From: Prinsepia uniflora
Lineage: Eukaryota > Streptophyta > Magnoliopsida > Rosales > Rosaceae
Direction: 5' to 3'
Length of the DNA: 64,000 nt
NCBI GenBank assembly: GCA_032719365.1
Contig: CM064872.1
Coordinates: 22,669,758-22,733,757 of the forward strand
The notes beneath the pieces are model-generated. The model was not told where the DNA came from, did not search any database, and worked only from the letters and a program-made list of their open reading frames with translations. Of the stretch, positions 11,518-24,614 are shown piece by piece. Position 1 is the first letter of the stretch; each line of letters starts with the position of its first letter. A program made the position numbers and the translations under genes.

Positions 11518-14500
11518 TGTAACGACCCGTTCGAAATTCCATGATTAGATTAGTGACTAATCATGATTAGTGAGGTTAATCGGTGATTAGTTAGGCTAAA
11601 TCGGACAAACGATGCGAAAAGACCGTTTTACCCCTAGTGGTGGCAAAACATTGACTTTTCATTCAAGCGGTCAAATGGACTTTGACCGATGACCGTGACG
11701 TAGTTCGTAACGTCACGAGTTCATAGGCAGGTGGCACGTTCAATTTCGACGTTCGTGGAGGAAGTTATGACGTTCGGAAGTTTAAGGGCATTTTGGTAAT
11801 TTGAGTGAATAGGAGGTCAAATGTTGACTTTTTGACCATGAGGTCCAATGGCCGAGGGCCAAAGGCCGCTACGTAGATAAGGACGATACAAATTCATAGA
11901 CAGGCGGCACGTCGAATTCGGACGTTCGACGGCGAAGTTACGGTTCACGAAAGTCGAACGTACTATTGCACGTTTTTCGAGACGGACGCTTAATTTGACT
12001 TTAGTGGACCCCAGCTTTTTCTCAGAGCCAATGGATGAATGACAGATTTCATTCATCCATTCCCCATCATTTTCTTTCATGCATCAAACTTCCCCGTGCA
12101 TTTTCATTCTTCATCCACACACAAACCAAACCCGATCTCAGGGGACCCCAAACCCAATCCAAACCTTCACCCATGGACATCTGAGAAACCAGGAGAGTGA
12201 GGGGAGGATGTTGGATGTTGGTGGCCGGCCTGGACGGCTAGAACCGCCGTTTACGGCGGCTTGGAGGAGACAAACCCGAGAGGGTGCTCGGTAAGGCCCA
12301 ATTCCCATTTTTAATTTGATTTTGATATCATGGTGGCTTTTGGATGATTAGGATGAGTTGATTAGGTTGCTAGGATAGTTTTAAGATGTTTTGGAGGCTG
12401 GTTCACGGCGGAGGAGGCTGTGAGGGTGGCCGTGAAAACAGAGGTCGTGAGCCTTTTTGTTCTTGGATAGGATTTAAGGTGTTTTAGTTAGTTTTATTAA
12501 TTGGAATGGATAGGAAATGAAGAAATAGGATTTTTAGGATTGAAATGGGACCAAACGGACGAGAAATGAAGATGGGAGAGCCTTGGACCGGTCACGCCAG
12601 TCCAGGCGGACCGGATTTACAGGAAAAACCGGACCGGCCGGTTCGCGGCATGTTGAAGAAGGCACTGTGCGGTGGCGCGTGAGGCCCACGCGCAGTGCAT
12701 TCCATAGGCGCGTGACGGCGCGTGACGGGGTATCTGGGGATGGTTCCGGTGACGGTTTTAAAAATAGTTAAAAATACGGGAAAATTACGGGGCTTTAGTG
12801 GGAGGTTAATTAAGTAGTTAGTAACCTTCTATTACAATTTGGACAGGTTTGGGAGTCCCGGTGATGGTGATGGGCTCGGGGAGCCGTATGGCACTCAAAT
12901 CGAGGCGGCAGCTCGGACGGTCTGTGAGTGGACCTTGTTTTCTAAATTTGTGCATGCATAAATGTTTATTATATGTTTTAAATACTTTTTTGTGATGCCA
13001 TGAGTGCATTTGTATGTGGTTACGTATAGGCACGTATTTCGAGGTTTCGGCCCTATACGGTGCCTATACGGGTCTGTATTTCCTTATTGGTTTAAATGAA
13101 AAGTCTTTGGATTTCTAAAAGGATAAACTCGGGTATGAGACCCATTTGGTTTTGTCTCGGGCATATGACGCTATTTACGACCTTCGGGTCTAAATCGTGG
13201 TCGCGACGGGTGCTATGTGCACGGCGATCAACGATACGACGCTCGCCTCCGGTTTGGGATGTGTTCCTTCCGGAGAGGTCACGATGCACGATTCGTGGTT
13301 GGGAAGCCTGGGGAGGCTCGACTTCGGAGTGCTGACGATTGAGGATAGCGATCGGTGATGAGTGCACCATGATCTTGTGGTGGTCGCGTCGGTTGATACG
13401 TTCACGGCGACATACCAGGATTGAGGGCGGTCCTGGATGGATGGTTGCACGCATCACTATGATCGGAGTCGTGACTGACCCTTCGATATCGGGCACGGTG
13501 CCCAGTTGATGTCATATGTTCGGGCACGAGACCCAGATGTTTTACACTGATGATTTCGGGTCAGAGACCCTAGATGGATTTCCAAGTTCATGACGGTTTA
13601 CGGGAACCGGCATGAACTCTGGAAAGGTCATTGTGGTTCATTACGGTTTATGGGAACCGGCATGAACCTTTGTCAGGTCATTATAGTACATGACGGTTTA
13701 TGGGAACCGGCATGAACCATGGTTAATGGATGTTATGGATCATGACGGTTCAAGGGAACCGGGCATGAACGTTTATGTTATGTATATATATGTATTCATA
13801 TACCTTCCTTTACTTCTATTATCTCCTCCGGGGAGGGTCGTTGGCCTGGGTGGACCCCGGAGTAGTCACGGAGCACCGACTGAGTGGAGTCACCCCCCAG
13901 TTGGGTTCCTTACTCTCAGGAAGGCTATGATTACTATTACCTCGGGTAGGGTCAGTGGTCTGCGGACATTGATCTTGACTTTGAGAAGACTCGGATTGAG
14001 ACATGGGTAGCACGCGCGTAGCTTTGGAAACCGTGACAGGATTGGTTGTGTGAATTATATGTATATATGATGTATGCTATATGAGATATATGATATGTGA
14101 TATGCACAGGTTTTGGGCAGTGGCCCATGTACGTGGTTTTACTATGGTTTGGACTGAGTCCCGTATGGTCGTTTTCATTATAATTCTTTCAATATTGGTT
14201 ATGGGCTTAGCTCCCACATATGGTTTCTTTTGGTTAAATGGTTTTCGAATGCATGCATGCTTTTTAGTGAAGGGTACAAATGTCTTCTCGTTAAAATATT
14301 TTTATAAATTCTTGTTTTGTCCACTCACAGTTTTTAATGTTTTGACTGCCCTTCAGGTTGACATCGGATGTGGACTGTAGCAGAGACCGAGATATCACAT
14401 GCCTCCTCCGGATCCTGCCGTACTCTGATAGCACGGGAGGGCAAAGGTCGGAAATATCCCTTGTCTGACACTTCGTGTCAGACGGGAGCAGGGTCATCCC

Positions 14501-14536
14501 GCATTAATCTTGGGGGGATTGGGATGGCTCCTGTCA
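11518..14536 (+). repeat. 5' LTR of the complete family-A element
   Basis: It starts TGTAACGACCCG and ends GGCTCCTGTCA. It carries, in order: the GATTAGT-G-ACTAATC palindrome; a U3-like region with TGACGT..ACGTCA (here slightly altered) near 11697-11716; GCGCGTGaggccCACGCGC near 12676; a donor-like GGTAAGG at 12290; a 77-bp middle exon candidate at 12847-12923; four 50-bp hairpin units from 13586; and an acceptor CCCTTCAG ending at 14356. Compared with the 3' LTR it lacks about 100 bp near 12735 that other copies retain, so the deletion is on this side. Confidence 0.75.
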
Positions 14537-14539
14537 GCG

Positions 14540-14551
14540 TGGTATCAGAGC
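14540..14551 (+). other. Primer binding site, tRNA-iMet type
   Basis: TGGTATCAGAGC starts three bases after the 5' LTR end at 14536. Confidence 0.85.
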
Positions 14552-17500
14552 GGGGTTGTCTCTATTCGAGCAACCGCGGAGCTCTTGCTATGTACACTGG
14601 GCGAGGATATGATATCTCAAGGGGCTACAGTTCGTTATCAACCTGATATTTTGGGTGCCGATACGATAGTTAGTAGGATTGACTCGTGGAATGTCTTGGT
14701 TCGGCATTCGATGCCGGGGTTGCCATAGTTCTGTCGTGGGCGACAGTGTGGGACCCTACGGAAGGGATGAATGTAATAGTACTTTTGAGTTTTGGATCGT
14801 GTGACGGTTAATTGGGATCGTCTTTCACGATGTCGTAGGATCAGTTCCGACGACTGGTTCGGTTTTATGGCCATCCGATGTTCGGATATGGTTGAGTTAG
14901 ATGGATTTACTATAGTCGGCAGTTAGCAGTCGGATTCGAGGAATCCTAGTTGGATTGACGTCTTTACGATGTCAAGACCGCGGAGTGGGTCAGGTTGTTT
15001 ATTTTACTGCTTTCTGCAGTTGGTAGCTTGTAGTTGGGTTCATATTGACCCTAGATGTAATTATGGAACCCTACATTAGGTTGTCTAGTTCGGAAATGTG
15101 AGTTGGAGAGTGGTGTGACTTTGACGACTATTCAGATTTGGGTTCGTTAGTCGGTCTAGTCATGTCAGCTTGTGTTGGAACTGCACTTCGCAGTCGGGGT
15201 TGTACTTATCGGTTAGACTTAGTTGGTTGTCGTGCTACACGGTTGTGGTTTGGTGCAACTAAGGTCTTGGGCGACCTGGTAGACGACATTGGTTGAGTCG
15301 AGTTACAATTGGTTAGTGATTGGTTGGACAAGTTATCAGGGTTGGTACTTGTCGATGGAATCCCTGAGTGGGATCCGAAATGGTAGTACGTACGGTTGAT
15401 TTCGTTGGATGCAGAGTCTCGATAGTGATGTCTGGTAGTTAGGTCTGCACGAGTCTGTGGCAGGCGCTACTACCGAGAATGGTCGTAGTTACGATTGTTG
15501 GGAATCAGTGACGTTTAGGTGACGTTTCCTTTTCTCGTATGCGTTACCAGGGTGACTGTACCCAGAGTTGTCGGGTACGAGGGAGGCAGAGTTTCTCCTA
15601 TTCGAGCAGAGGAGCGGGATCGTCGCTCGGTATGAGCGGAGATCCAGGGTGTCAGTTTTGCACACGGCGTGCTGATACTGACACTAGTGTTGGTTATAGT
15701 ACGTGATGCTGGTACTAGCGCTGGTGCTGGTGCCGGTGATCTTGATGACGGTGAGTTACGAGTCGGGATGTGACATCCGTCATAATGGGTATGTTTTCGG
15801 TATCTGTAAATTGGTGTTGGACACGTGGTTGATGTCCGAGTGTGTTGGTTCCGATATGGTTGGAACTTCGGAATCGCGAGAGGTTGCGATTGAGGTGACG
15901 AGTGGAATGCGGGTTTTCCGCATTGGTAATGGGTATTTCGAAATCGTTTTGGGTGACTTCTCAGATTCTACCATGATAGATGATGTTGATGATGTAGATG
16001 TTGTTGGTTGCCACTAGTACATTGGTCGTGTATTAGTTGGTGGACCCGGATTTGTCTTGGGTCGTCAGGAGAGTTGGTTATTTCGGAGTTAGGTGACTTA
16101 GATTTCTCATTTCTGCTTGGTGGCAGACAATGTTAGGTTACGTGGCGTGCTGAACGCAGCGAGTTTTGTTCGCATTCACTTAGGATGAATGCTGGCGCCA
16201 TTGTCATGTATCATTCTTGGTTTTTCCTTGGTGGAATGACAAGGATCGATACGAGGTAGTCAGTGAGAACCCACAGTCTCGGCGTGTCTCGTCGTTGACT
16301 AATCTGTTTAGATGTGGGAAATGGTTGACGACTTTGGACGTCGTGACGATCGGGGATCGTGACGTCTATGGTCGTTTGACGTAGTGTTGGATCTGGATCG
16401 TGATCTTGTTGATCCAGATAGGTGGAGAGTTTATTACTTTTACTTGGATGTTGAGTGGAGCATGGTGGGACTGAACTTCTTTTCGAGGTAAATCCCATAA
16501 GGCTTACTACTCGCCGGAGTAGTTGTCCGATGAGTGGTTTTTCCGACGTGGTCGGATATTGTCCGACCTCGTGTTGTGTTGATGTTGGGATTGGCTTCCC
16601 TATGAAGTAAATCGATTGTATTGTGGTAATTGTTTAAATGGGTAACCGATAGGTTCGGTTTTGGTACGTCTCGGTAGATGTGAACGATATTTCGGGTTTT
16701 GGAATCAGATTTCTGGATGACGATTCAGGATGTGATTTTGGAACTTGAAAGAGGATTTCTGTATTTGGGTTTTGGAATCGGATTCTGGGTGACGATTCAG
16801 GATTTGATTCTAGAGCTTGACTGTGGATTTTCTTTTATGGATTTGGATTCGGAATGGTCATTCCTAATACTAGTTTGCGGAATGATGATTTCGGATTCAG
16901 ATTTGGACATGGCTATGGATATGATTTCTGAGTTTGGATTCGGGATGTCTTACGAAATTTCGGATTCGGATTCGGATTTGGGGAATAGATGATGGGTTGG
17001 AGTTTCGATTTGTCTAATGCTGGATTGGACAAGTGAACTCCATAATTGAAACGTGATTGGCTACAACCTAGGTGGTTGTAGGCTGATTGATGGGTAGTTG
17101 TATGTACCTTGTACGTTGTTCGAGGTACGATACTGGATAGGCTTGTGGTGTCTGGTAGCGGTATTTTGGATATACCAGTGGTACATTGGTGAACGTGTTG
17201 GTAGTCGGATTAATTCTAATACCATTGGATTTGTCGGGGACGTGGACTGGACATTGGATACTGTGCAGTGGGTCATAGTATTTCTGGTGGGTCCAGTTAC
17301 ACACAAGCTGAGTTGGTATACGTATACTCAGGTTGAGTAAGTTGGAGGTTAGTATAACCACGTGTGAGTATAGTGTCAGTTTTCGACTGACGACTGTCAA
17401 GTGGTGACGGTCTGTCGGAGGTGTCAGCGTGGATCGTTGAGTGAGGTCTGATGACTCCCAATGGGAGCAGATGTCAGGATATATTAGTGATTGAGAAGGG

Positions 17501-17837
17501 AACCGTCTAGTTGGTTGTGTCAACGAAACGGTAGATTTGACAAGTAGTGTTAACTCGGAACATATGACTACTGTTAGTCGACGTGGTCGAGGGTAGTCAA
17601 TACGACGTGAGTGTTAATGGTACGTTTGGGTGCAGACGAGTTCTATTCTGGTTAGTAGGTGTACTAGTGTACACGTATTTTGAGGTTGATTCTACTTTCC
17701 ACGGGGTGTATGTGGAATCAGGATAGTTCGAGTTTCGAGAACGAAACAAATTAAGGAGGGAAGAATGGTTGGATTTAGGTCGGTTGGATTTAGGTCGGTT
17801 GGAATTTCGAGGACGAAATTAATTAAGGAGGGAAGGT
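14552..17837 (+). mobile_element. Non-coding interior of the complete family-A element
   Basis: The interior is about 3.3 kb, far shorter than the 5-6 kb expected of a gag-pol interior. Its longest open frame, 151 codons on the minus strand (17068-17523), is not matched by a long frame in the homologous leftmost copy and has no domain. The polypurine tract AAGGAGGGAAGG is at 17825-17836. The sequence is shared with 1-2474 (plus) and, reversed, with parts of 22641-24046 and 63196-64000. Confidence 0.6.
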
Positions 17838-20800
17838 TGTAACGACCCGTCCCAAATTCCATGATTAGATTAGTGACTAATCACGATTAGTGAGGTTAAT
17901 CGGTGATTAGTTAGGCTAAATCGGACAAACGATGCGAAATGACCGTTTTTCCCCTGGTGGTGGCAAAATGTTGACTTTTCATTCGAGCGGTCAAATGGAC
18001 TTTGACCGATGACCTGACGTAGTTCGTGACGTCACGAGTTCATAGGCAGGTGGCACGTTCAATTCCGACGTTCGTGGAGGAAGTTATGACGTTCGGAAGT
18101 TTAAGGGCATTTTGGTAATTTGAGTGAATAGGAGGTCAAATGTTGACTTTTTGACTAGGAGGTCCAATGGCCGAGGGCCAAAGGCCGTTACGTAGATAAG
18201 GACGATACGAATTCATAGACAGGTGGCACGTCGAATTCGGACGTTCGACGGCGAAGTTACGGTTCACGAAAGTCGAACGTACTATTGCACGTTTTTCGAG
18301 ACGGACGCTTAATTTGACTTTAGTGGACCCCAGCTTTTTCTCAGAGCCAATGGATGAATGACAGATGTCATTCATCCATTCCCCATCATTTTCATTCATG
18401 CATCAAACTTCCCCGTGCATTTTCATTCTTCATCCACACACAAACCAAACCCGATCTCAGGGGACCCCAAACCCAATCCAAACCTTCACCCATGGACATC
18501 TGAGAAACCAGGAGAGTGAGGGGAGGATGTTGGATATTGGTGGCCGGCCTGGACGGCCAGAACCGCCGTGTACGGCGGCTTGGAGGAGACAAACCCGAGA
18601 GGGTGCTCGGTAAGGCCCAATTCCCATTTTTAATTTGATTTTGATATCATGGTGGCTTTTGGACGATTAGGATGAGTTGATTAGGTTGCTAGGATTGTTT
18701 TAAGATGTTTTGGAGGCTGGTTCACGGCGGAGGAGGCTGTGAGGGTGGCCGTGAAAACAGAGGCCGTGAGCCTCTTTGTTCTTGGATAGGATTTAAGGTG
18801 TTTTAGTTAGTTTTATTAATTGGAATGGATAGGAAATGAAGAAATAGGATTTTTAGGATTGAAATGGGACCAAACGGACGAGAAATGAAGATGGGAGAGC
18901 CTTGGACCTGTCACGCCGGTCCAGGCGGACCGGATTTGCAGGAAAAACCGGACCGGCCGGTTCGCGGCATGTTGAAGAAGGCACTGTGCGGTGGCGCGTG
19001 AGTCCCACGCGCAGTGCATTCCATATGCGTGTGACGGGGTATCTGGGGATGGTTCCAGCATACGAAATCCTATATTCGATGTAACGAACATTTTGGGACT
19101 GGTTTCGAGTCTATCGGACACCGTCTCGATATGTTTCGGAGCATCGGAAGGTTTAGGTTCGGTTTTAAAAATAGTTAAAAATACGGAAAAATTACGGGGC
19201 TTTAGTGGGAGGTTAATTAAGTAGTTAGTAACCTTCTATTACAATTTGGACAGGTTTGGGAGTCCCGGTGAAGGTGATCGGCTCGGGGAGCCGTATGGCA
19301 CGCAAATCGAGGCGGCAGCTCGGACGGTCTGTGAGTGGACCTTGTTTTCTAAATTGGTGCATGCATAAATGTTTAATATATGTTTTAAATACTTGTTTGT
19401 GATGCCATGAGTGCATTTGTATGTGGTTACGTATAGGCACGTATTTCGAGGTTTCGGCCCTATACGGTGCCTATACGGGTCTGTATTTCCTTATTGGTTT
19501 GAATGAAAAGTTTTTGGATTTCTAAAAGGATAAACTCGGGTATGAGACCCATTAGGTTTTGTCTCGGGCATATGACGCTATTTACGACCTTCGAGTCTAA
19601 ATCGTGGTCGCGACGGGTGCTATGTGCACGGCGATCAACGATACGACGCTCGCCTCCGGTTTGGGATGTGTTCCTTCCGGAGAGGTCACGATGCACGATT
19701 CGTGGTCGGGCAGCCTGGGGAGGCTCGACTTCGGAGTGCTGACGGTTGAGGATAGCGATCGGTGATGAGTTCACCATGATCTTGAGGTGGTCGCGTCGGT
19801 TGATACGTTCACGGCGACATACCAGGATTGAGGGCGGTCCTGGATGGATGGTTGCACGCATCACTATGATCGGAGTCGTGACTGACCCTTCGATATCGGG
19901 CACGGTGCCCAGTTGATGTCATATGTTCGGGCACGAGACCCAGATGTTTTACACTGATGATTTCGGGTCAGAGACCCTAGATGGATTTCCAAGTTCATGA
20001 CGGTTTACGGGAACCGGCATGAACTCTGGAAAGGTCATTGTGGTTCATGACGGTTTATGGGAACAAGCATGAACCTTTGTCAGGTCATTATGGTACATGA
20101 CGGTTTATGGGAACCGGCATGAACCATGGTTAATGGATGTTATGGATCATGACGGTTCAAGGGAACCGGGCATGAACGTTTATGTTATGTATATATATGT
20201 ATTCATATACCTTCCTTTACTTCTATTATCTCCTCTAGGGAGGGTCGTTGGCCTGGGTGGACCCCGGAGTAGTCACGAAGCACCGACTGAGTGGAGTCAC
20301 CCCCCAGTTGGGTTCCTTACTCTCAGGAAGGCTATGATTACTATTACCTCGGGTAGGGTCAGTGGTCTGCGGACATTGATCTTGACTTTGAGAAGACTCG
20401 GATTGAGACATGGGTAGCACGCGCGTAGCTTTGGAAACCGTGATAGGATTGGTTGTGTGAATTATATGTATATATGATGTATGCTATATGAGATATATGA
20501 TATGTGATATGCACAGGTTTTGGGCAGTGGCCCATGTACGTGGTTTTACTATGGTTTGGACTGAGTCCCGTATGGTCGTTTTCATTATAATTCTTTCAAT
20601 ATTGGTTTTGGGCTTAGCTCCCACATATGGTTTCTTTTGGTTAAATGGTTTTCGAATGCATGCACGCTTTTTAGTGAAGGGTACAAATGTCTTCTCGTGA
20701 AAATGTTTTTATAAATTCTTGTTTTGTCCACTCACAGTTTTTAATGTTTTGACTGCCCTTCAGGTTGACATCGGATGTGGACTGTAGCAGAGACCGAGAT

Positions 20801-20944
20801 ATCACATGCCTCCTCCGGATCCTGGCGTACTCTGATAGCCTGGGAGGGGCAAAGGTCGGAAATATCCCTTGTCTGACACTTCGTGTCAGACGGGAGCAGG
20901 GTCATCCCGCACTAATCTCGGGGGGATTGGGATGGGTCCTGTCA
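17838..20944 (+). repeat. 3' LTR of the complete family-A element
   Basis: It starts TGTAACGACCCGTCCC directly after the polypurine tract and ends GGGTCCTGTCA. It is nearly identical to the 5' LTR over its whole length apart from the roughly 100-bp block at about 19052-19155. The putative middle exon is at 19254-19330 and hairpin units start at 19993, 20043, 20093 and about 20143 (period 50). Near identity of the two LTRs points to a recent insertion; percent identity was not computed. Confidence 0.75.
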
Positions 20945-21082
20945 TGCTTGGTAGGAACCACTAACCGAGCGGGGAAATGTGATGACCATTGGTAGGTTAT
21001 GTATCAGGACGAACGGTCAGGATGTCGTTGGTTGATTAGAGTAGCGCAGGGGAAGCGCGTTATTAGGCACAGATCTCTAGGT
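20945..21082 (+). other. Flank of the 3' LTR with a primer-site-like sequence
   Basis: Immediately after the LTR end the sequence reads TTGGTA, then about 13 foreign bases, then GAGCGGGG. It resembles the primer site plus its GAGCGGGG continuation seen at 14540-14556 but split by an insertion. It is short and the reading is tentative. Confidence 0.35.
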
Positions 21083-21549
21083 AGTGAAAAGACCAAAATA
21101 ACCCTACTTGTATAAATTACCATTTTGCCCTTCGCTTATTTAGACCAATATGTCAACCATCCGAAGTCCGATGGAAACATGCCGCCTGTCGTTGTACTCA
21201 GGGAATCGAGACCTACCTAACAGTCCTCGAATTACGTGAAAGTTCCATGTTTTTTTAAAAGTCAACAATTGCCCCCTTTTTAAGCTAAATTACAAAAATG
21301 CCCCTGAACTACCGAACGTCATAACTTCCTCCTTGGCTGTCGGAATCGGACGTGCCACCTTTCTATGGACTCGTGATGTCCCGAACTACGTCACGGTCAT
21401 CGGTCAAAGCCATTTGACCGCCCGAACAAAGATTTAACATTTTGGCCCATTCTAAGGTCGTTAATCTGTTATTAACTAATCCCCGATTAACGTCGCTAAT
21501 CTGTTATTAACAACTAATCTAATCCCGATTCCCAAGACGGGTCGTTACA
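21083..21549 (-). repeat. 5' end fragment of a minus-strand family-B-type LTR
   Basis: Read on the minus strand it begins TGTAACGACCCGTCTTGG at 21549 and is colinear with the first 450 or so bases of the LTR at 8013-10880, including ACGTCACGG and the 'GGTGGCACG' block. The left limit is approximate. Confidence 0.55.
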
Positions 21550-22640
21550 ATCGGGATCGAGACCCAGTTGGTTTGCGAATTGGGCTCGGAGCCCAGTTGA
21601 TGTACGTATCGGGCACAAAGCCCATTTGGTTTACGATATTGGGCACGAGGCCCATTTGGTTTATGAAATCGGGCACGAGGCCCAGTTGGTTTACGATTTG
21701 GGATAGAGGCCCAGTTTGTTTGTGGATTCGGGCTTAGGTCCCAGTTATGTTTTAAGATGAGTGATTTCGGGTCGGGGACCCATAAATGGATTTATGGTTC
21801 ATGACAGTTTATGGGGACCGGCATGAACCCTTGAAAGGTTTTTATGGTTCATGACGGTTTATGGGGGCTAGCATGAACCCTTGGAAGGTTTTAAGAATGA
21901 TTTCCAAAGGTTTTTCGTATACCATCCTTTATATATGAATTGTCTCCTCCGGGAAGGGTCATTGGCCTGGGTGGACCCCGGAGTAGTCACGGAGCACTGA
22001 CTGAGTGGAGTCGTCCCCGTTGGGTTCCTTACTCTCAGAAAGGCTATGTATTATAACCCCCAGGGAGGGTCATTGATCTACGGACATTGATCTGGGTGGA
22101 CCCTGGGGAGACTTGGGCTTGAGACCCCGGGTAGCACGTGTGTAGCTCTAGATACCGTGACGGGATTGGTTATATGATATTGATAAACATGATTTCAATT
22201 GGTTTGCAAAATTTTGTTTGATGATTGATAAATGGTTTTGGGCTGAGATCTCACATATGTTTATTATGTTCTAGTTTTCTGTAAATGGATTTGGGCAGGG
22301 GCCCGTATGGATTTGGTTGTTTAAACATATATGGTTTGATAAATGGTTTTAGTATGCATGCATGCTTTCTAGTGAAGGGCATAATGGTCTTTTATGAAAT
22401 GTGTTTTGCTAAACTTATTACTTTTTGTCCACTCACAGTCTTTCTGTCTTCAATGCCCTTCAGGTTGAATACGGTGCGGATTGTAGCAGAGACCGAGACA
22501 TCACATACCTCCTCCGGATCCTGGCGTACTCTGGAAGCTGGAAGGCTAAAGGTTTTAATTTTCCTTGGTCTGACACTCCGTGTCAGACGGCATCAGGACC
22601 GTTCCTCGTTAATCCCGGGGGATTGGGACGGGTCCTGACA
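21550..22640 (+). repeat. 3' portion of a family-A LTR
   Basis: It carries GGGCT..AGCCC, GGGC..GCCC and GGGT..ACCC hairpin units at 21560-21785, two 50-bp GTTCATG hairpin units at 21797 and 21847, the GCATGCATGC plus GTCCACTCACAG block at about 22352-22439, an acceptor CCCTTCAG ending 22463 and the LTR end GACGGGTCCTGACA at 22640. Its 5' half is missing and it abuts the fragment on its left directly. Confidence 0.65.
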
Positions 22641-24046
22641 CACTAAGACATCCAAGAACCTCACCACACATGTCCAATAGCCCTAACAGCCATTTTGTAG
22701 TATCTTCCTGGCCTCCAAGCCATTACTCCCAAATGAAGTATCCTTTGGTCCAACCAATAGACCAACCATGACCAATCAGGACTACCAAATACAACTGGTT
22801 CTTCCAACACTCAATAGAAGAGTAACAGGTATTCCATCAATCCATCCCTAGGATCACGTCCCAATCAAAAATACCTAAGAAATTCCAATCCGTCTTATTG
22901 TCAAAACCTTCTACTCAAACCAAACAGGAGATCCAAACATAGCACTAGTCGGAGTACTGATACCAATGTCCGAACCCAGTGGGATCCAATCCTATACAAA
23001 CTTCAGGGGATAAGGTGTGTGAGTCTGTATTCCACCAACACTCGTGCATACTATGGTAAGAAAAATAACCTATCTCTACTCCAGGTGTAGTATGTGTGTC
23101 CAAATGTCCCACCGGACTGGAACGATAACTGTAATCTCAACCGACCCTATCGGGATCCTCTCTATCCGGCCCGTCGACCACTGTCACTGGCATGTCTGCC
23201 ACTCAAGAATCAGAGCTAGAGGCAACCCTCTTAAAAGCTCCCTAAAAAAATACATCCTCTAGACACACTCAACGTCAACTAGAACTGTCTGATTGCTGCT
23301 AGATTCCATCAAACTCATCTCCACCTGAGATGCCACACCATCATTCGAGTCTTACTCCCAAAACCCGACACAAACCGACGAATCTTCATTCCCTTAATCG
23401 TTGTCGCACCTAGTGCGAACCGAGTCAAATCCAGTAATCTCTGCTCATACCGAGCAAGAGTCAAATACTTCTGCACCGAATGAAGGAACTCTACCTCTCA
23501 GGCTTCTTGATAAAAAAAAAAGGGCGAATATGATGTATGAAACATTCCTTAAATGTCGCTCAATTCTCGGTAGTCACATCCAAATCCTCAAATAGAAATG
23601 TCTGCCACCAACCCTATGCAGATCAATCCGAGAAGAACTCTTCTATCAAAACCATATGCACATGACTAACATAACCATGCCTTATGAACGCAACCCAACG
23701 TTCGTACAATCTGCTCCCAACGTACCAGGGTGTAATCCACTGATCGACCACCTCGTGATCTGATCCATCACTATACTAGGATATAATCCACCCATAACCC
23801 CACGGATCCAAGATGCTCGGTCCACACAAAAATAGATCCTACTCGGAACTCGAACCCCTAAAACTCGACAACTAATGCCTAATCGAACCAATGGGTTGGT
23901 TCTTCCTGTTTAACTTTCCTATCCTTAATCTCACTATCAGGTTGATGACGGGGCTATTGTCGTAGAGGCATCATATCTGAAGCAAAACTATCGTGCACCC
24001 TCAGTCTGCGAAACCACGAAAGCAACTCAATGCTCAGATACCAAGC
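22641..24046 (-). mobile_element. Interior fragment of a minus-strand family-A element
   Basis: Read on the minus strand this lies just downstream of the primer site at 24032-24043. Pieces match the reverse of the plus interiors, for example the GGTATGAGCAGAGAT block near 23436. No coding domain was seen; frames such as 23682-23891 are short and unrecognised. Confidence 0.5.
24032..24043 (-). other. Primer binding site, tRNA-iMet type (one mismatch)
   Basis: On the minus strand it reads TGGTATCTGAGC, one base from the site at 14540-14551, three bases after the LTR end at 24047. It shows that the host LTR of the nested region is the 5' LTR of a minus-strand element. Confidence 0.7.
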
Positions 24047-24614
24047 TGACAGGTCTCATCCCTAATCCCTCAGGATTTGCTTGCGATGACCTGCTTCCAT
24101 CTGACACCACGTGTCAGACTAAGGATACTACCGTGACCCACTCAGGGTTTCCAGAGTACCCAGCTTCATGTGATGCCTCGGTCTCTACTACATCCTGCAT
24201 CCGCGATCAACCTGAAAGGTGCCAAAACCAATAAAAAGTATGAGTGGACAAAAATAAGCAGTTTGGGAAACCAATTTCTGAAATCATCATTTAACCCGCA
24301 ATTTTATAAAGTATGCATGCATAAACAATTAAACCATTTATTTCAAGTAAAACAGTGCATATAATGTTTATCAATGAACCAAAACATGTGAAAACCTCTG
24401 GACACAAAGTAATGTTCAAAACATTTGTGACCCATTCTCGTATCCATCCTCTATCTCAAACCATGACATCATTAGTCACAATATTCATACAACGCGTGCC
24501 AATAAGCTCTAGGATAGCTCACGTCTGAACATACATAAGCACTCCTGAGCCCGAGCTTCCCACTACTCCTCGTCAACAGGCAGTGCATCGTGACCTCTCT
24601 GCTGGGGAGGGACA

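Larger units (their letters stand above)
11518..20944 (+). mobile_element. Structurally complete LARD-like LTR retroelement, family A (9.4 kb)
   Basis: Two near-identical LTRs (11518-14536 and 17838-20944) flank a 3.3-kb interior. An initiator-Met primer site follows the 5' LTR and a polypurine tract precedes the 3' LTR. The block GGAATTTCGAGGACGAAATT before the polypurine tract is typical, in my experience, of Tekay/Del-type chromoviruses, which suggests the autonomous parent. No gag-pol motif is visible in the interior. The 5-bp flanks differ (TTCTA left, TGCTT right), so there is no target duplication; the 3' LTR is itself followed by a distorted primer-site-like sequence. This may therefore be part of an LTR-interior-LTR-interior array rather than one simple insertion. 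Confidence 0.7.

Noticed and set aside
13092..14010. Open frames of 134 (minus) and 106 (plus) codons that recur at 19460-19903 and 20097-20417
   Set aside because: They are shared only because the two LTRs are near-identical. Older LTR copies do not preserve them and the plus frame runs through the hairpin array.
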